Source: Pseudomonadota bacterium (GTDB lineage Bacteria > Pseudomonadota > Gammaproteobacteria > DASZBR01). From it: a DNA stretch of 42,754 nt. Made by a program: the position numbers and the translations under genes. The notes below the pieces were generated by a model. It did not search any database. It had not been told where the DNA came from and saw nothing but the letters and a program-made list of their open reading frames with translations. Each line of letters opens with the position of its first letter. Position 1 is the stretch's first letter. This document shows positions 35,115-42,754 of the stretch, in pieces. The stretch spans positions 1-42,754 of the forward strand of contig JAJYDF010000032.1 of NCBI GenBank assembly GCA_021777765.1, in the 5' to 3' direction.

Positions 35115-37130
35115 ATGAACTTGCAGAATATCTATCGCAAGCGCTATCAATTGATGTTCGCGTTTATGTCTTTTTTATTTACTTCTAACGTATTCGCATC
35201 GAATACAATTACGGTTATGAACAACGCTTCATCAGGACCTGGCAGCCTGAGCGCAGCAGTGTCACAAGCCAATATGGATAACGCATCGGATCTTATTGTG
35301 TTCAAGTCTGGTGTTAACAGTATTTCATTGTCTAGCATCTTAGCTATTACCAGCCCAATGACCATTGATGGTTCGTCAAGCACAGCGCCGGGTGGCAAAG
35401 TGGAAATCACAAAATATGGTTTCGATGTTAAACCCTCAGCTAATGGCACGACACTTAAGAACCTTTACATTTCAACCAATAATTTTGTCACCGGAGAAGG
35501 TATTTTATTGGAAGGTCGGTATAACTCCATTTTAAAGGATGTCATCTCAGGTAACTTTGTCGGTGTGGATGAGACTGGTGGTTACAATATTTATAGTAAT
35601 AATTTTATTGGAACTGATATTACTGGCACGACTGTCATAGGGTCTGTAGGTAATGGGTATGGCCTGTACATGAAAGGTAGCGGTCATGATCTGTTTACAG
35701 GAAATGTGATCTCGGGTAACCATGTACTTTATACCGGTGACCCTACCATTAAAGATCCAAATGATCCTGGTTTTGTTATTTATGGTGCTGGCGTTTATAT
35801 TTTTAACCCCAATGCAGGAAACAATATATTCAAAAATAATCACATCGGTACGGATGTCACTGGTACCAAAGTCATTGAAAATGGATCGGGTATTCTGTCC
35901 TATGCAGGGAATAATACGATTACAAACAATCAAGTAGCGGGCTATCACATCACCGTTGACGATCCTTATAATCCAGTGTTTGGTAGAGGCATTATCATGA
36001 TGCCTGGTGCAGATTCAAACATGATTTCAAACAATCTTTTTAGTGCTTATATAAATTCAAATGGACAATATGTTCCACTACCAATGGGAAATTATGGCGC
36101 TGATGATATTGATTTGAAAAGCAACAGCAGCACTGTGCAACATAATGTCTTTCTGAGTATTCGCTGTGCAGTGTCCATTGCCGGTTTTGCTGGCTCCAGC
36201 GTCGATAATAACAATGTGGTTCAAAATAACTTAATGGGCATTGATCCCTATGGCAACAATAATGGAGGCGCTGCCTATGGCGCACTTATTGCCAATTCGA
36301 GCTCAGGAGATAAGATTTTAAACAATGTTATTTATAGCGATAATGCTACTATTTTTGGTGGTTCAATCGTCTCAACAGGTGGTACGAACCTTTTAATCCA
36401 AGGAAACATCACAGCAGGCGGAGAAAAGGGCATATCACCATTATTCGGCGGCAACAATAAAATTTTAGGAAATGCTATTTACAATACTGTTGGATCAGAC
36501 ACAGCCGACAATGGTGATTACTGGGCTAATAATCTATTTTCAGGTAATAGTTTATCTATAAACGATCATGGTTCTAATGCGCAGTATGTTAACAACCTGT
36601 TTATCAATCCCGTTTACGCACCTTACCAACTACCTTTCTTTTCACCTCCTGCAGCAGTATCGAATGTTTTCATTATCCATGCTAAATCTACACTACTGCA
36701 GAATAATGTCATGATCGGAGCCGGCGCGGCACCCAATATGGGTCCTGCACTTGCAGTAGATGAAGGACCTTCTACTGGATTGCAACTTGTCGGTAATGCG
36801 ATCAGTAATTATCCTATTGGCGTAACATTCGACCAAGCAAACAGTGCATCGTTCAGTAAAAATATCATTGTCGGTCTCGGTAAAAATTCTTCTAACCCCA
36901 GTTATGCTGTTCAGATAACAGGAACAGGCAACACTCTCTCTGACAATGGTTCTACATTCGCCAATGCCACTTATGGTTTATCGGTCGATTCATCACTCAA
37001 TAGCGTCACACTGAGTAATGATCTCTTCTTGCTGAATCTGTATGGTATCTTCGACAAGTCAACCAGTCTCCATACGATTGTCTTGAATAATGTTTCCTTC
37101 CTACTTAATACATACAACAAAAACTATTAA
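35115..37130 (+). CDS. Secreted right-handed parallel beta-helix protein
   Basis: 671 residues with a signal peptide (hydrophobic 11-27, cleavage likely after VFA at 28). The rest is Asn/Gly-rich repeats of parallel beta-helix type: NNFIGTDITGTTVIG, NNHIGTDVTGTKVIEN, NLMGIDPYGNNNGG and many N-x-(V/I)-x-x-N turns. Such folds are found in polysaccharide lyases, adhesins and NosD-like proteins; no catalytic site is obvious here. The start is well supported by GAGGTG. The gene is visibly richer in G+C than its neighbours and stands alone with its own promoter and terminator, which suggests acquisition by transfer. Confidence 0.8.
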   Translation: MNLQNIYRKRYQLMFAFMSFLFTSNVFASNTITVMNNASSGPGSLSAAVSQANMDNASDLIVFKSGVNSISLSSILAITSPMTIDGSSSTAPGGKVEITKYGFDVKPSANGTTLKNLYISTNNFVTGEGILLEGRYNSILKDVISGNFVGVDETGGYNIYSNNFIGTDITGTTVIGSVGNGYGLYMKGSGHDLFTGNVISGNHVLYTGDPTIKDPNDPGFVIYGAGVYIFNPNAGNNIFKNNHIGTDVTGTKVIENGSGILSYAGNNTITNNQVAGYHITVDDPYNPVFGRGIIMMPGADSNMISNNLFSAYINSNGQYVPLPMGNYGADDIDLKSNSSTVQHNVFLSIRCAVSIAGFAGSSVDNNNVVQNNLMGIDPYGNNNGGAAYGALIANSSSGDKILNNVIYSDNATIFGGSIVSTGGTNLLIQGNITAGGEKGISPLFGGNNKILGNAIYNTVGSDTADNGDYWANNLFSGNSLSINDHGSNAQYVNNLFINPVYAPYQLPFFSPPAAVSNVFIIHAKSTLLQNNVMIGAGAAPNMGPALAVDEGPSTGLQLVGNAISNYPIGVTFDQANSASFSKNIIVGLGKNSSNPSYAVQITGTGNTLSDNGSTFANATYGLSVDSSLNSVTLSNDLFLLNLYGIFDKSTSLHTIVLNNVSFLLNTYNKNY

Positions 37131-37154
37131 ATCTCATTACAGAACTTCGCAACC

Positions 37155-37184
37155 AGAGGGTGATCAATATGATCACCCTCTTTT
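37155..37184 (+). terminator. Intrinsic terminator after the beta-helix gene
   Basis: AGAGGGTGATCA (37155-37166) and TGATCACCCTCT (37170-37181) form a perfect 12-bp stem with a 3-nt loop, followed by TTTT. It is 25 bp past the stop codon. Confidence 0.9.
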
Positions 37185-37263
37185 ATGTACTAACTTTAAA
37201 GAAAAAAATTACTGAAATAATTAATTGTAAAATAGGTACTCGTCTCTTTTATAAGAAAATTAC

Positions 37264-37291
37264 TTGAGTTTACCAATATATATAATAAAAT
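37264..37291 (+). promoter_or_regulatory. Possible promoter of the ATPase-hyp gene group
   Basis: TTGAGT (37264-37269), a 16-bp spacer and TAAAAT (37286-37291); an overlapping TATAAT at 37281 has poor spacing. It lies between the terminator and the ATPase gene. Confidence 0.35.
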
Positions 37292-37327
37292 AGATAACTT
37301 CTATAAACTTAGATAAGGTTGTTATAA

Positions 37328-38542
37328 ATGGACCCGCTACTAAATCCTTTTTCGCCAGGCGCAGGTACACCACCACCTGAACTAGCAGGCAGAAGCGACA
37401 TATTAAAACATGCCTTAATTACTTTAGCCCGCGTCAAACGAGGCCGTGCTGAGAAAAGCATTTTGATGATCGGCCTTAGAGGAACTGGTAAAACTGTCCT
37501 TCTTTATGAAATTTCTCGCCTCGCAGAAAAGGAAGGATATCATGCCATTATGATAGAAGCGCATGAAAAAAAATCCCTGCCAGAATTACTTTTACCTGAT
37601 TTACGTAGAGTTTTATTTACTCTCGATGCTGGAGAAAAAATAAGTGCGAAAGTAAAAAGAGCATTTAGAGTATTAAAGAGTTTTATTTCGAGTATTAAAT
37701 TAAATGTAAAAATAAAAGAATTAGATCTCGGAATTGGTATAGAACCAGAAAGAGGCTCAGCGGATAGCGGTGATCTAGAAACCGACCTGGCACAAGTTTT
37801 TATTGCATTAGGCGAAGCAGCACAAGATCGTCATACATCTGTAGCAATTATTATTGATGAATTGCAATATTTAAATGAGGAAGAACTCAGTTCACTCATT
37901 ATGGCAGCACATAAAGTGTCACAAAAGTCACTTCCAATTGTTGTTATAGGTGCTGGATTACCGCAATTAATCGGTAATGCAGGACGCGCTAAATCTTATG
38001 CTGAAAGGCTTTTTGATTTTCCTGAATTAGGTCCATTAAACATTGATGATGCAAAATTAGCATTGCAAGAACCTGTTGAAAAAGAAGGCGTTAAATTTTC
38101 GCCAGATGCCTTAAACGAAATAATTCGTGTCACACAAGGATATCCTTATTTTTTACAAGAATGGGGATATCAAGCTTGGAATATTGCTATTAAATCTCCC
38201 ATAGATATTTCTGTTGCAAACCAAGCGACACAAGTTTCTATCAAAAGACTCGATCAAAGTTTTTTTCGGGTAAGATTTGATCGACTGACGCCAAAAGAAA
38301 AAGAATATCTGAGGGCACTTGCTGAATTAGGCCCTGTTCCACAAAGATCCGGTGATATTGCAACTGAATTAGGATTAGATGTTAAACATGTCGCACCATT
38401 GAGAGATAATTTGATTAAAAAAGGGATGATATATAGCCCTAAACATGGTGACACCTCTTTTACCGTGCCACTATTTGATGGATTTATGAAACGGATTATG
38501 CCTGATTTTCATGCGGTAATAAAAAAGAAAAAATTAAAGTAA
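37328..38542 (+). CDS. AAA-family ATPase with C-terminal winged-helix-like region
   Basis: 404 residues. The N-terminus NPFSPGAGTPPPELAGRSD is a known signature of a widespread group of stand-alone bacterial AAA ATPases related to the Orc1/Cdc6-like (AAA_16) class. Walker A is GLRGTGKT (49-56) and Walker B is VAIIIDELQYL (D177/E178). The region after about residue 310 (LTPKEKEYLRALAELG...ATELGLDVKHVAPLRDNLIKKG, in pieces) looks like a winged-helix DNA-binding domain. Function is unknown. It ends 22 bp before hypA on the same strand and could be co-transcribed. Confidence 0.85.
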   Translation: MDPLLNPFSPGAGTPPPELAGRSDILKHALITLARVKRGRAEKSILMIGLRGTGKTVLLYEISRLAEKEGYHAIMIEAHEKKSLPELLLPDLRRVLFTLDAGEKISAKVKRAFRVLKSFISSIKLNVKIKELDLGIGIEPERGSADSGDLETDLAQVFIALGEAAQDRHTSVAIIIDELQYLNEEELSSLIMAAHKVSQKSLPIVVIGAGLPQLIGNAGRAKSYAERLFDFPELGPLNIDDAKLALQEPVEKEGVKFSPDALNEIIRVTQGYPYFLQEWGYQAWNIAIKSPIDISVANQATQVSIKRLDQSFFRVRFDRLTPKEKEYLRALAELGPVPQRSGDIATELGLDVKHVAPLRDNLIKKGMIYSPKHGDTSFTVPLFDGFMKRIMPDFHAVIKKKKLK

Positions 38543-38564
38543 TTATTTTGGCAGGAAAAAAATC

Positions 38565-38807
38565 ATGCATGAACTTTGGCTATGTAAAAATATTATGGAA
38601 ATCATTTTACAAAAAGCGAATGATATTAAATGTCATAAAATAAAGAAAATCTCTTTAATCATTGGTAGTCAATCCATGATTGATAAATCTTCTTTATTGT
38701 TTAGTTTAGACATTATTACAAAAAATACCGTTGCTGAACATGCAACCCTTGAAATAATAGAAAATGAAAGTAATGACATATTGGTAAAATCCATGGAGGT
38801 AGAATAA
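38565..38807 (+). CDS. hypA: HypA-like nickel chaperone lacking the zinc-finger segment
   Basis: HypA delivers nickel to [NiFe] hydrogenase with HypB. This 80-residue copy starts MHELWLCKNIMEIIL, so the nickel ligand H2 and adjacent E3 are present, and it keeps the alpha/beta core (IKKISLIIGSQSMID...). It ends ILVKSMEVE like normal HypA. The usual 30-35 residue segment carrying two CxxC zinc motifs is missing: the chain passes straight from ATLEIIENE to the C-terminal strand. The frame is intact and the AGGA site is good, so this is a clean internal loss rather than a truncation. HypB starts at its stop codon (TAATG). Confidence 0.85.
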   Translation: MHELWLCKNIMEIILQKANDIKCHKIKKISLIIGSQSMIDKSSLLFSLDIITKNTVAEHATLEIIENESNDILVKSMEVE

Positions 38808-39556
38808 TGTGCGGGATTTGTGGTTGCTCTGAAAATAATTTAGTCGTTAGCCATAACCATGATGAATCAGCTACTGAAAATCATCATCATAATCATGATG
38901 AAACCAGAATGATTGAAATTGAGCAAAATGTTTTCGCTAAAAATGATCAATTTGCGTTTAATAATAAAAAATATTTTCTGGATAAAAAAATTATGGCATT
39001 AAATATCATGTCTAGTCCTGGCTCTGGTAAAACAACTTTATTAACCAAAACAATTGATAATTATAAAAACAATAAGGCTATTTCCGTTATTGTGGGTGAC
39101 CAACATACACAATTAGATGCGGAAAAACTTATCAAAGTGGGTGGTAATGTTTTGCAAGTCAACACAGGTAGAATGTGTCATTTAGATGCGCATTTGGTTG
39201 GCCACGCCGTAGTTGATTTGGCTGTAAAAGAAAATTCGTTGTTATTTATTGAAAATGTCGGCAATCTTGTTTGTCCTGCTTTATTTAATTTAGGTGAGAT
39301 GCACAAAATTGTATTACTGTCGGTGACGGAAGGTGATAATAAACCACTTAAATATGCGGATATGTTTCGTGTTGCTGATTTAATGATTATTAATAAGATT
39401 GATTTATTACCCTATGTTGAATTTGACATAGAAAAGTGTATCGAATATGCACAATCAATAAATCCTCACATAGAAATTCTTACACTCTCTGCAACACAGG
39501 GGAAAGGGTTAAATAGTTGGTATGGCTGGTTAGATGAAAAGAAATTTAAGGATTAA
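38807..39556 (+). CDS. hypB: Hydrogenase nickel incorporation GTPase HypB
   Basis: GTPase that hands nickel to hydrogenase through HypA; 249 residues. The N-terminal MCGICGCSEN (C2, C5, C7) is the high-affinity metal site, followed by a His-rich stretch (SHNHDESATENHHHNHDE). The P-loop is SSPGSGKTT (69-77), the metal site at the dimer interface is GRMCHLDAHL (C124/H125), and NKIDLLPY is the guanine-specificity motif. A GGAGG site lies within the hypA end, and the start overlaps the hypA stop by one base. Confidence 0.97.
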   Translation: MCGICGCSENNLVVSHNHDESATENHHHNHDETRMIEIEQNVFAKNDQFAFNNKKYFLDKKIMALNIMSSPGSGKTTLLTKTIDNYKNNKAISVIVGDQHTQLDAEKLIKVGGNVLQVNTGRMCHLDAHLVGHAVVDLAVKENSLLFIENVGNLVCPALFNLGEMHKIVLLSVTEGDNKPLKYADMFRVADLMIINKIDLLPYVEFDIEKCIEYAQSINPHIEILTLSATQGKGLNSWYGWLDEKKFKD

Positions 39557-39565
39557 TTCACTAAA

Positions 39566-41809
39566 ATGGAATCCACTCGTTTACACATTCAAATTCGAGG
39601 TCAAGTGCAAGGCGTTGGTTTTCGACCACATGTTTATCGAATAGCTACACAACTTAATTTAACTGGTTGGGTACAAAATAATAGCGCTGGAGTATTAATT
39701 GAAGTTCAAGGACATAATATCGAAAATTTTTTATCTCGTTTAATAAATGAATTACCCCCTTTAGCAAAAATAGATGAGATTAAAAACAATTTTATTGCTG
39801 CGAAATACAATGATCATGCATTTCATATTGTTGAAAGCAATTCTGGCAAAGGAAATACCATTATTTCACCAGATGTTGCAATTTGTAATGATTGTTTACA
39901 AGAATTGTTTGATACTAATAATCGTTATTATCGTTACCCTTTTTTAAATTGCACGAATTGTGGTCCGCGTTTAACTATTGCTAAATCATTACCCTATGAT
40001 CGACATCAAACTGCTCTCGCTGAATTTAAATTGTGTGATCAATGTCAACGTGATTACTCTGATCCTATAAACCATAGATATCATGCGCAACCAACCGCAT
40101 GTCATCAATGTGGACCGCAGCTTTCTTCTTCAATTGAAAATATTACTCAACATATTAAACAAGGAAAAATTGTTGCAGTAAAAGGGATAGGTGGTTATCA
40201 ATTAATTTGTGATGCACGTAATTTAGATGCTGTAAATAAATTACGCGAGAGAAAAAATCGTGATGCAAAACCATTTGCGTTAATGGTGTTGAATGTTAAT
40301 AGTGCTAAATTAATTGTTGATGTTGATGACTGTGCAGAACAATTATTAAAGAGTAAAGAACGCGCTATTGTGTTGTTAAAGAAAAAAAATAAAATATTGC
40401 CTGATAATATTGCACCGGGGTTATCGCATTACGGGGTGATGTTGCCTTGTACACCGGTGCATTATTTAATATTTGAAGCGTTGAAAAGCCCTCACACGGA
40501 ATTAAGAAAAGATGTTAAAAATTGGTTAAACGAAATTCACTCAACTATTTTAATTGTCACTAGTGCAAATAGTGGAAGTAATCCATTAGTAAAAGATGAA
40601 ATTATTGCAGAAAATGAATTAAATTCAATTGCAGATGTGATTATTTCATACAATCGCGATATTATCACTCGCGTAGATGATTCTGTTTTACAAATAATTT
40701 ATAACGCGCCTTTTTTTATTCGACGCGCACGTGGCTATGTGCCAACCCCTATTAAACTGCCCCACTCTATTCCATGCACTCTTGCAGTCGGTGGGCATCT
40801 TAAAAATACTTTTTGTATTACGCGGGACAATGAAGCTTTTGTATCACAACATATTGGGAGTTTAAATAATAAAGCAACTATCGATTTTTTTCATGAAACA
40901 TTAAATTATTTAATGCAATTTCTCAATGTAACACCTGAATGTGTAGCACATGATTTACATCCTGATTTTTATACCACACAATTTGCACAGAATTATGGAA
41001 TTCCTTGTTTTGCTATCCAACATCATCATGCACATTTAGCCTCAGTTGCTGCAGAACATAATATTGATTATCCAACGATAGGATTAATTTTAGATGGATA
41101 TGGCTATGGTATTAATGGTGAAGCATGGGGCGGAGAATTATTATTAATGAAGAAAACAGAATTTACAAAATTAGGATCATTATTTCCCTTGCCACAACCG
41201 GGTGGAGATTATGCAACACGTGAACCTTGGCGAATGGCGGCTGCGGTGTTGTGTTTATTAAATAAAAGCCAAGAAATAACACAACGATTTTCTCAGTATA
41301 AACAAGCTAAATATTTAGCAGATATTTTACAAAAAAATATCAATTCGCCATTAACCAGTAGTTGTGGCCGTTTATTCGATGCAGCGAGTGCTTTATTAGG
41401 TGTTTGTGAAATGTCACATTATGAAGGTCAAGCAGCTATGCAATTAGAGAGTCTAGTAACAAAAACTGAAATTTTAGGTAACGGTTGGTATATAGAAAAT
41501 GATTTATTAAATTTGTTACCCACATTAAATATATTAACACAGTGTGATGCAGTTACTGGAGCTAATATTTTTCATGGCACATTAATTTACGGGCTTGCGG
41601 AATGGATCGCAAAATGGGTCAATAACACAGCAATTCGTACGATCTTATTAAGCGGAGGATGTTTTTTGAATAAAATATTAACGGAAGGATTAATCCGCGA
41701 ATTAAATAAACGCGATATTCAAGCAATTATTCCTCGTCAATTACCACCCAACGATGGTGGAATATCTCTGGGTCAAGCTTGGGTTGCTGGGAGATTATTA
41801 TGTGTTTAG
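39566..41809 (+). CDS. hypF: Carbamoyltransferase HypF
   Basis: Makes the cyanide-ligand precursor: transfers a carbamoyl group from carbamoyl phosphate to the C-terminal Cys of HypE. Domains in order: acylphosphatase (GQVQGVGFRPHVYR, 12-25), zinc fingers (CNDC...CTNC...CDQC...CHQC, about 108-187), YrdC-like domain (about 200-380) and Kae1-like domain with HHHAHLASVAAEH. 747 residues is the usual size. It depends on carbamoyl phosphate, which carAB in this window would supply. hypC begins inside its 3' end. Confidence 0.97.
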   Translation: MESTRLHIQIRGQVQGVGFRPHVYRIATQLNLTGWVQNNSAGVLIEVQGHNIENFLSRLINELPPLAKIDEIKNNFIAAKYNDHAFHIVESNSGKGNTIISPDVAICNDCLQELFDTNNRYYRYPFLNCTNCGPRLTIAKSLPYDRHQTALAEFKLCDQCQRDYSDPINHRYHAQPTACHQCGPQLSSSIENITQHIKQGKIVAVKGIGGYQLICDARNLDAVNKLRERKNRDAKPFALMVLNVNSAKLIVDVDDCAEQLLKSKERAIVLLKKKNKILPDNIAPGLSHYGVMLPCTPVHYLIFEALKSPHTELRKDVKNWLNEIHSTILIVTSANSGSNPLVKDEIIAENELNSIADVIISYNRDIITRVDDSVLQIIYNAPFFIRRARGYVPTPIKLPHSIPCTLAVGGHLKNTFCITRDNEAFVSQHIGSLNNKATIDFFHETLNYLMQFLNVTPECVAHDLHPDFYTTQFAQNYGIPCFAIQHHHAHLASVAAEHNIDYPTIGLILDGYGYGINGEAWGGELLLMKKTEFTKLGSLFPLPQPGGDYATREPWRMAAAVLCLLNKSQEITQRFSQYKQAKYLADILQKNINSPLTSSCGRLFDAASALLGVCEMSHYEGQAAMQLESLVTKTEILGNGWYIENDLLNLLPTLNILTQCDAVTGANIFHGTLIYGLAEWIAKWVNNTAIRTILLSGGCFLNKILTEGLIRELNKRDIQAIIPRQLPPNDGGISLGQAWVAGRLLCV

Positions 41810-42048
41810 CAATGCCCGCACAAATTGTTAAGATATTGGAAAATCAACAAGCCATTGTGAATTTAGGTGGTGTGACGAAACAGATTTCTATTGCGTTAAT
41901 TGAAGATATAAATGAAGGTGATTATGTCATTATTCATGTGGGATATGCATTAACTAAATTGGATGAGCGAGAAGCGCAAAAAACGTTGAAATTGTTTTCA
42001 GATATGTTTTTCCTTCTCCCGCAAGCGGGAGAAGGAAAAAAAAGGTAA
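41800..42048 (+). CDS. hypC: Hydrogenase assembly chaperone HypC with palindrome-encoded tail
   Basis: 82-residue chaperone that works with HypD to build and deliver the Fe(CN)2CO unit. The ATG at 41800 gives the invariant MCLAMPAQI, whose Cys2 is the functional residue; GGAG precedes it. It overlaps hypF by 10 bp. The usual fold ends near EREAQKTLKLFSDM. The last 12 residues (FLLPQAGEGKKR) are encoded by the palindrome at 42010-42037 and are not expected in the family. Confidence 0.95.
   Translation: MCLAMPAQIVKILENQQAIVNLGGVTKQISIALIEDINEGDYVIIHVGYALTKLDEREAQKTLKLFSDMFFLLPQAGEGKKR
42010..42037. repeat. GC-rich palindrome encoding the HypC tail
   Basis: TTCCTTCTCCCGC (42010-42022) and GCGGGAGAAGGAA (42025-42037) are exact inverted copies around AA. 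It shares CCTTCTCCC with the palindrome at 1173-1195 and lies between hypC and hypD. Confidence 0.85.
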
Positions 42049-42061
42049 GGATATTAATATA

Positions 42062-42754
42062 ATGAAATACATCGAAGAATTCCGTGATGGTGAATTAGCT
42101 AAAGCGCTAATCAAACAAATTACGCAACAAGCAAATCCAAATCGATCATATCAATTCATGGAATTTTGTGGTGGTCATACGCACACGATTCATCGTTATG
42201 GCATTCCGCATTTATTACCGAAAAATGTTGAAATGATTCATGGTCCTGGTTGCCCTGTTTGCGTTTTACCGATTGCCAGAATTGATAAAGCGATTGCATT
42301 AGCATTAATGCCAAATGTTATTTTATGTAGTTATGGTGATATGTTACGTGTACCCGGATCCAATCAATATAGTTTATTAAAAGCAAAAGCAAATGGTGCT
42401 GATGTACGCATGATTTATTCAGTAGATGATGCATTAAATATCGCTCAGCAAAATCCACAAAAAAAAGTGGTATTTTTTGCTATAGGTTTTGAAACAACCA
42501 CACCGCCAACAGCATTTGCAATTACACAAGCAAAAAAATTAGCACTGCATAACTTCAGTGTTTTTTGTAATCATGTATTAACACCCATAGCAATGGATAA
42601 TTTATTACAAAACAATGAAGTTAAGTTAGATGGTTTTGTGGGGCCTGCGCACGTCAGCATAGTCATTGGTAGTAATGCTTATCAAGCAGTCAGTCAAAAA
42701 TATCAAAAACCTATTGTAATTGCAGGATTTGAACCATTAGATATGTTGCATTCC
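42062..42754 (+). CDS. hypD: Hydrogenase formation protein HypD, partial at right edge
   Basis: Iron-sulfur scaffold on which the Fe(CN)2CO cofactor is assembled with HypC and HypE. 231 codons are present and the frame is open at the edge. The start MKYIEEFRDGELA is typical, with AAGGA about 10 nt upstream. Conserved motifs are FCGGHTHTIHRYG, HGPGCPVCVLP, GFETTTPPTA and FCNHV. The C-terminal Cys residues for the [4Fe-4S] cluster are outside the window. hypE would be expected next. Confidence 0.96.
   Translation, partial: MKYIEEFRDGELAKALIKQITQQANPNRSYQFMEFCGGHTHTIHRYGIPHLLPKNVEMIHGPGCPVCVLPIARIDKAIALALMPNVILCSYGDMLRVPGSNQYSLLKAKANGADVRMIYSVDDALNIAQQNPQKKVVFFAIGFETTTPPTAFAITQAKKLALHNFSVFCNHVLTPIAMDNLLQNNEVKLDGFVGPAHVSIVIGSNAYQAVSQKYQKPIVIAGFEPLDMLHS

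Overview
The window is about one third G+C and reads as a chromosomal segment of a low-GC gammaproteobacterium. The gene content (MurJ, MsbA, LpxK, HtpG, PDH E2/E3, CarAB, RND efflux), ankyrin-like and coiled-coil effector-like genes, and a good match to a PmrA box with an extended -10 upstream of one of them point to the Legionellales (Legionella/Coxiella/Berkiella/Aquicella-like). That placement is inference; no rRNA or other taxonomic marker is present.

Layout. 173-4757 (+): three membrane GT-C type glycosyltransferases, the last two tandem paralogues joined by stop/start overlaps. 4761-4826: a perfect 66-bp hairpin. 4828-7409 (+): PmrA-box-like promoter and an ankyrin-like effector candidate broken by an in-frame stop codon. 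7495-9408 (-): htpG behind a sigma-32-like promoter. 9607-10206 (+): CBS-pair protein. 10598-13111 (+): a large unrecognised protein with four repeated glycine-zipper membrane hairpins and a proline-rich tail. 13129-18985 (-): tripartite RND efflux operon (OMP, lipoprotein adaptor, pump) with 4-bp overlaps. 19146-21936 (-): aceF-lpd without aceE. 22175-25172 (-): small membrane proteins and a frameshifted effector-like gene. 25331-29937 (-): murJ-msbA-lpxK, with a 129-bp structured repeat between msbA and lpxK. 30125-30743 (-): Phd/VapC-type toxin-antitoxin pair. 30831-34776 (+): carAB, with CarB lacking its C-terminal regulatory domain. 35115-37130 (+): a secreted beta-helix protein of different base composition, followed by a clear terminator. 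37328-42754 (+): an AAA ATPase followed closely by hypA-hypB-hypF-hypC-hypD for [NiFe]-hydrogenase maturation; hypD runs off the right edge.

Functional picture. The housekeeping blocks cover envelope assembly (lipid II flipping, lipid A core export, lipid A 4'-phosphorylation), pyruvate oxidation and carbamoyl phosphate synthesis. The accessory part carries candidate secreted or host-directed proteins, two of them decayed, and hydrogenase maturation. Two points stand out in otherwise textbook genes: HypA lacks the whole zinc-finger segment, and CarB lacks the MGS-like allosteric domain. GC-rich palindromes of a CCTTCTCCC/CCCTCTCCC family are scattered through the window. Two copies lie inside reading frames (first glycosyltransferase, HypC tail) and one supplies the apparent ribosome-binding site of lpxK.
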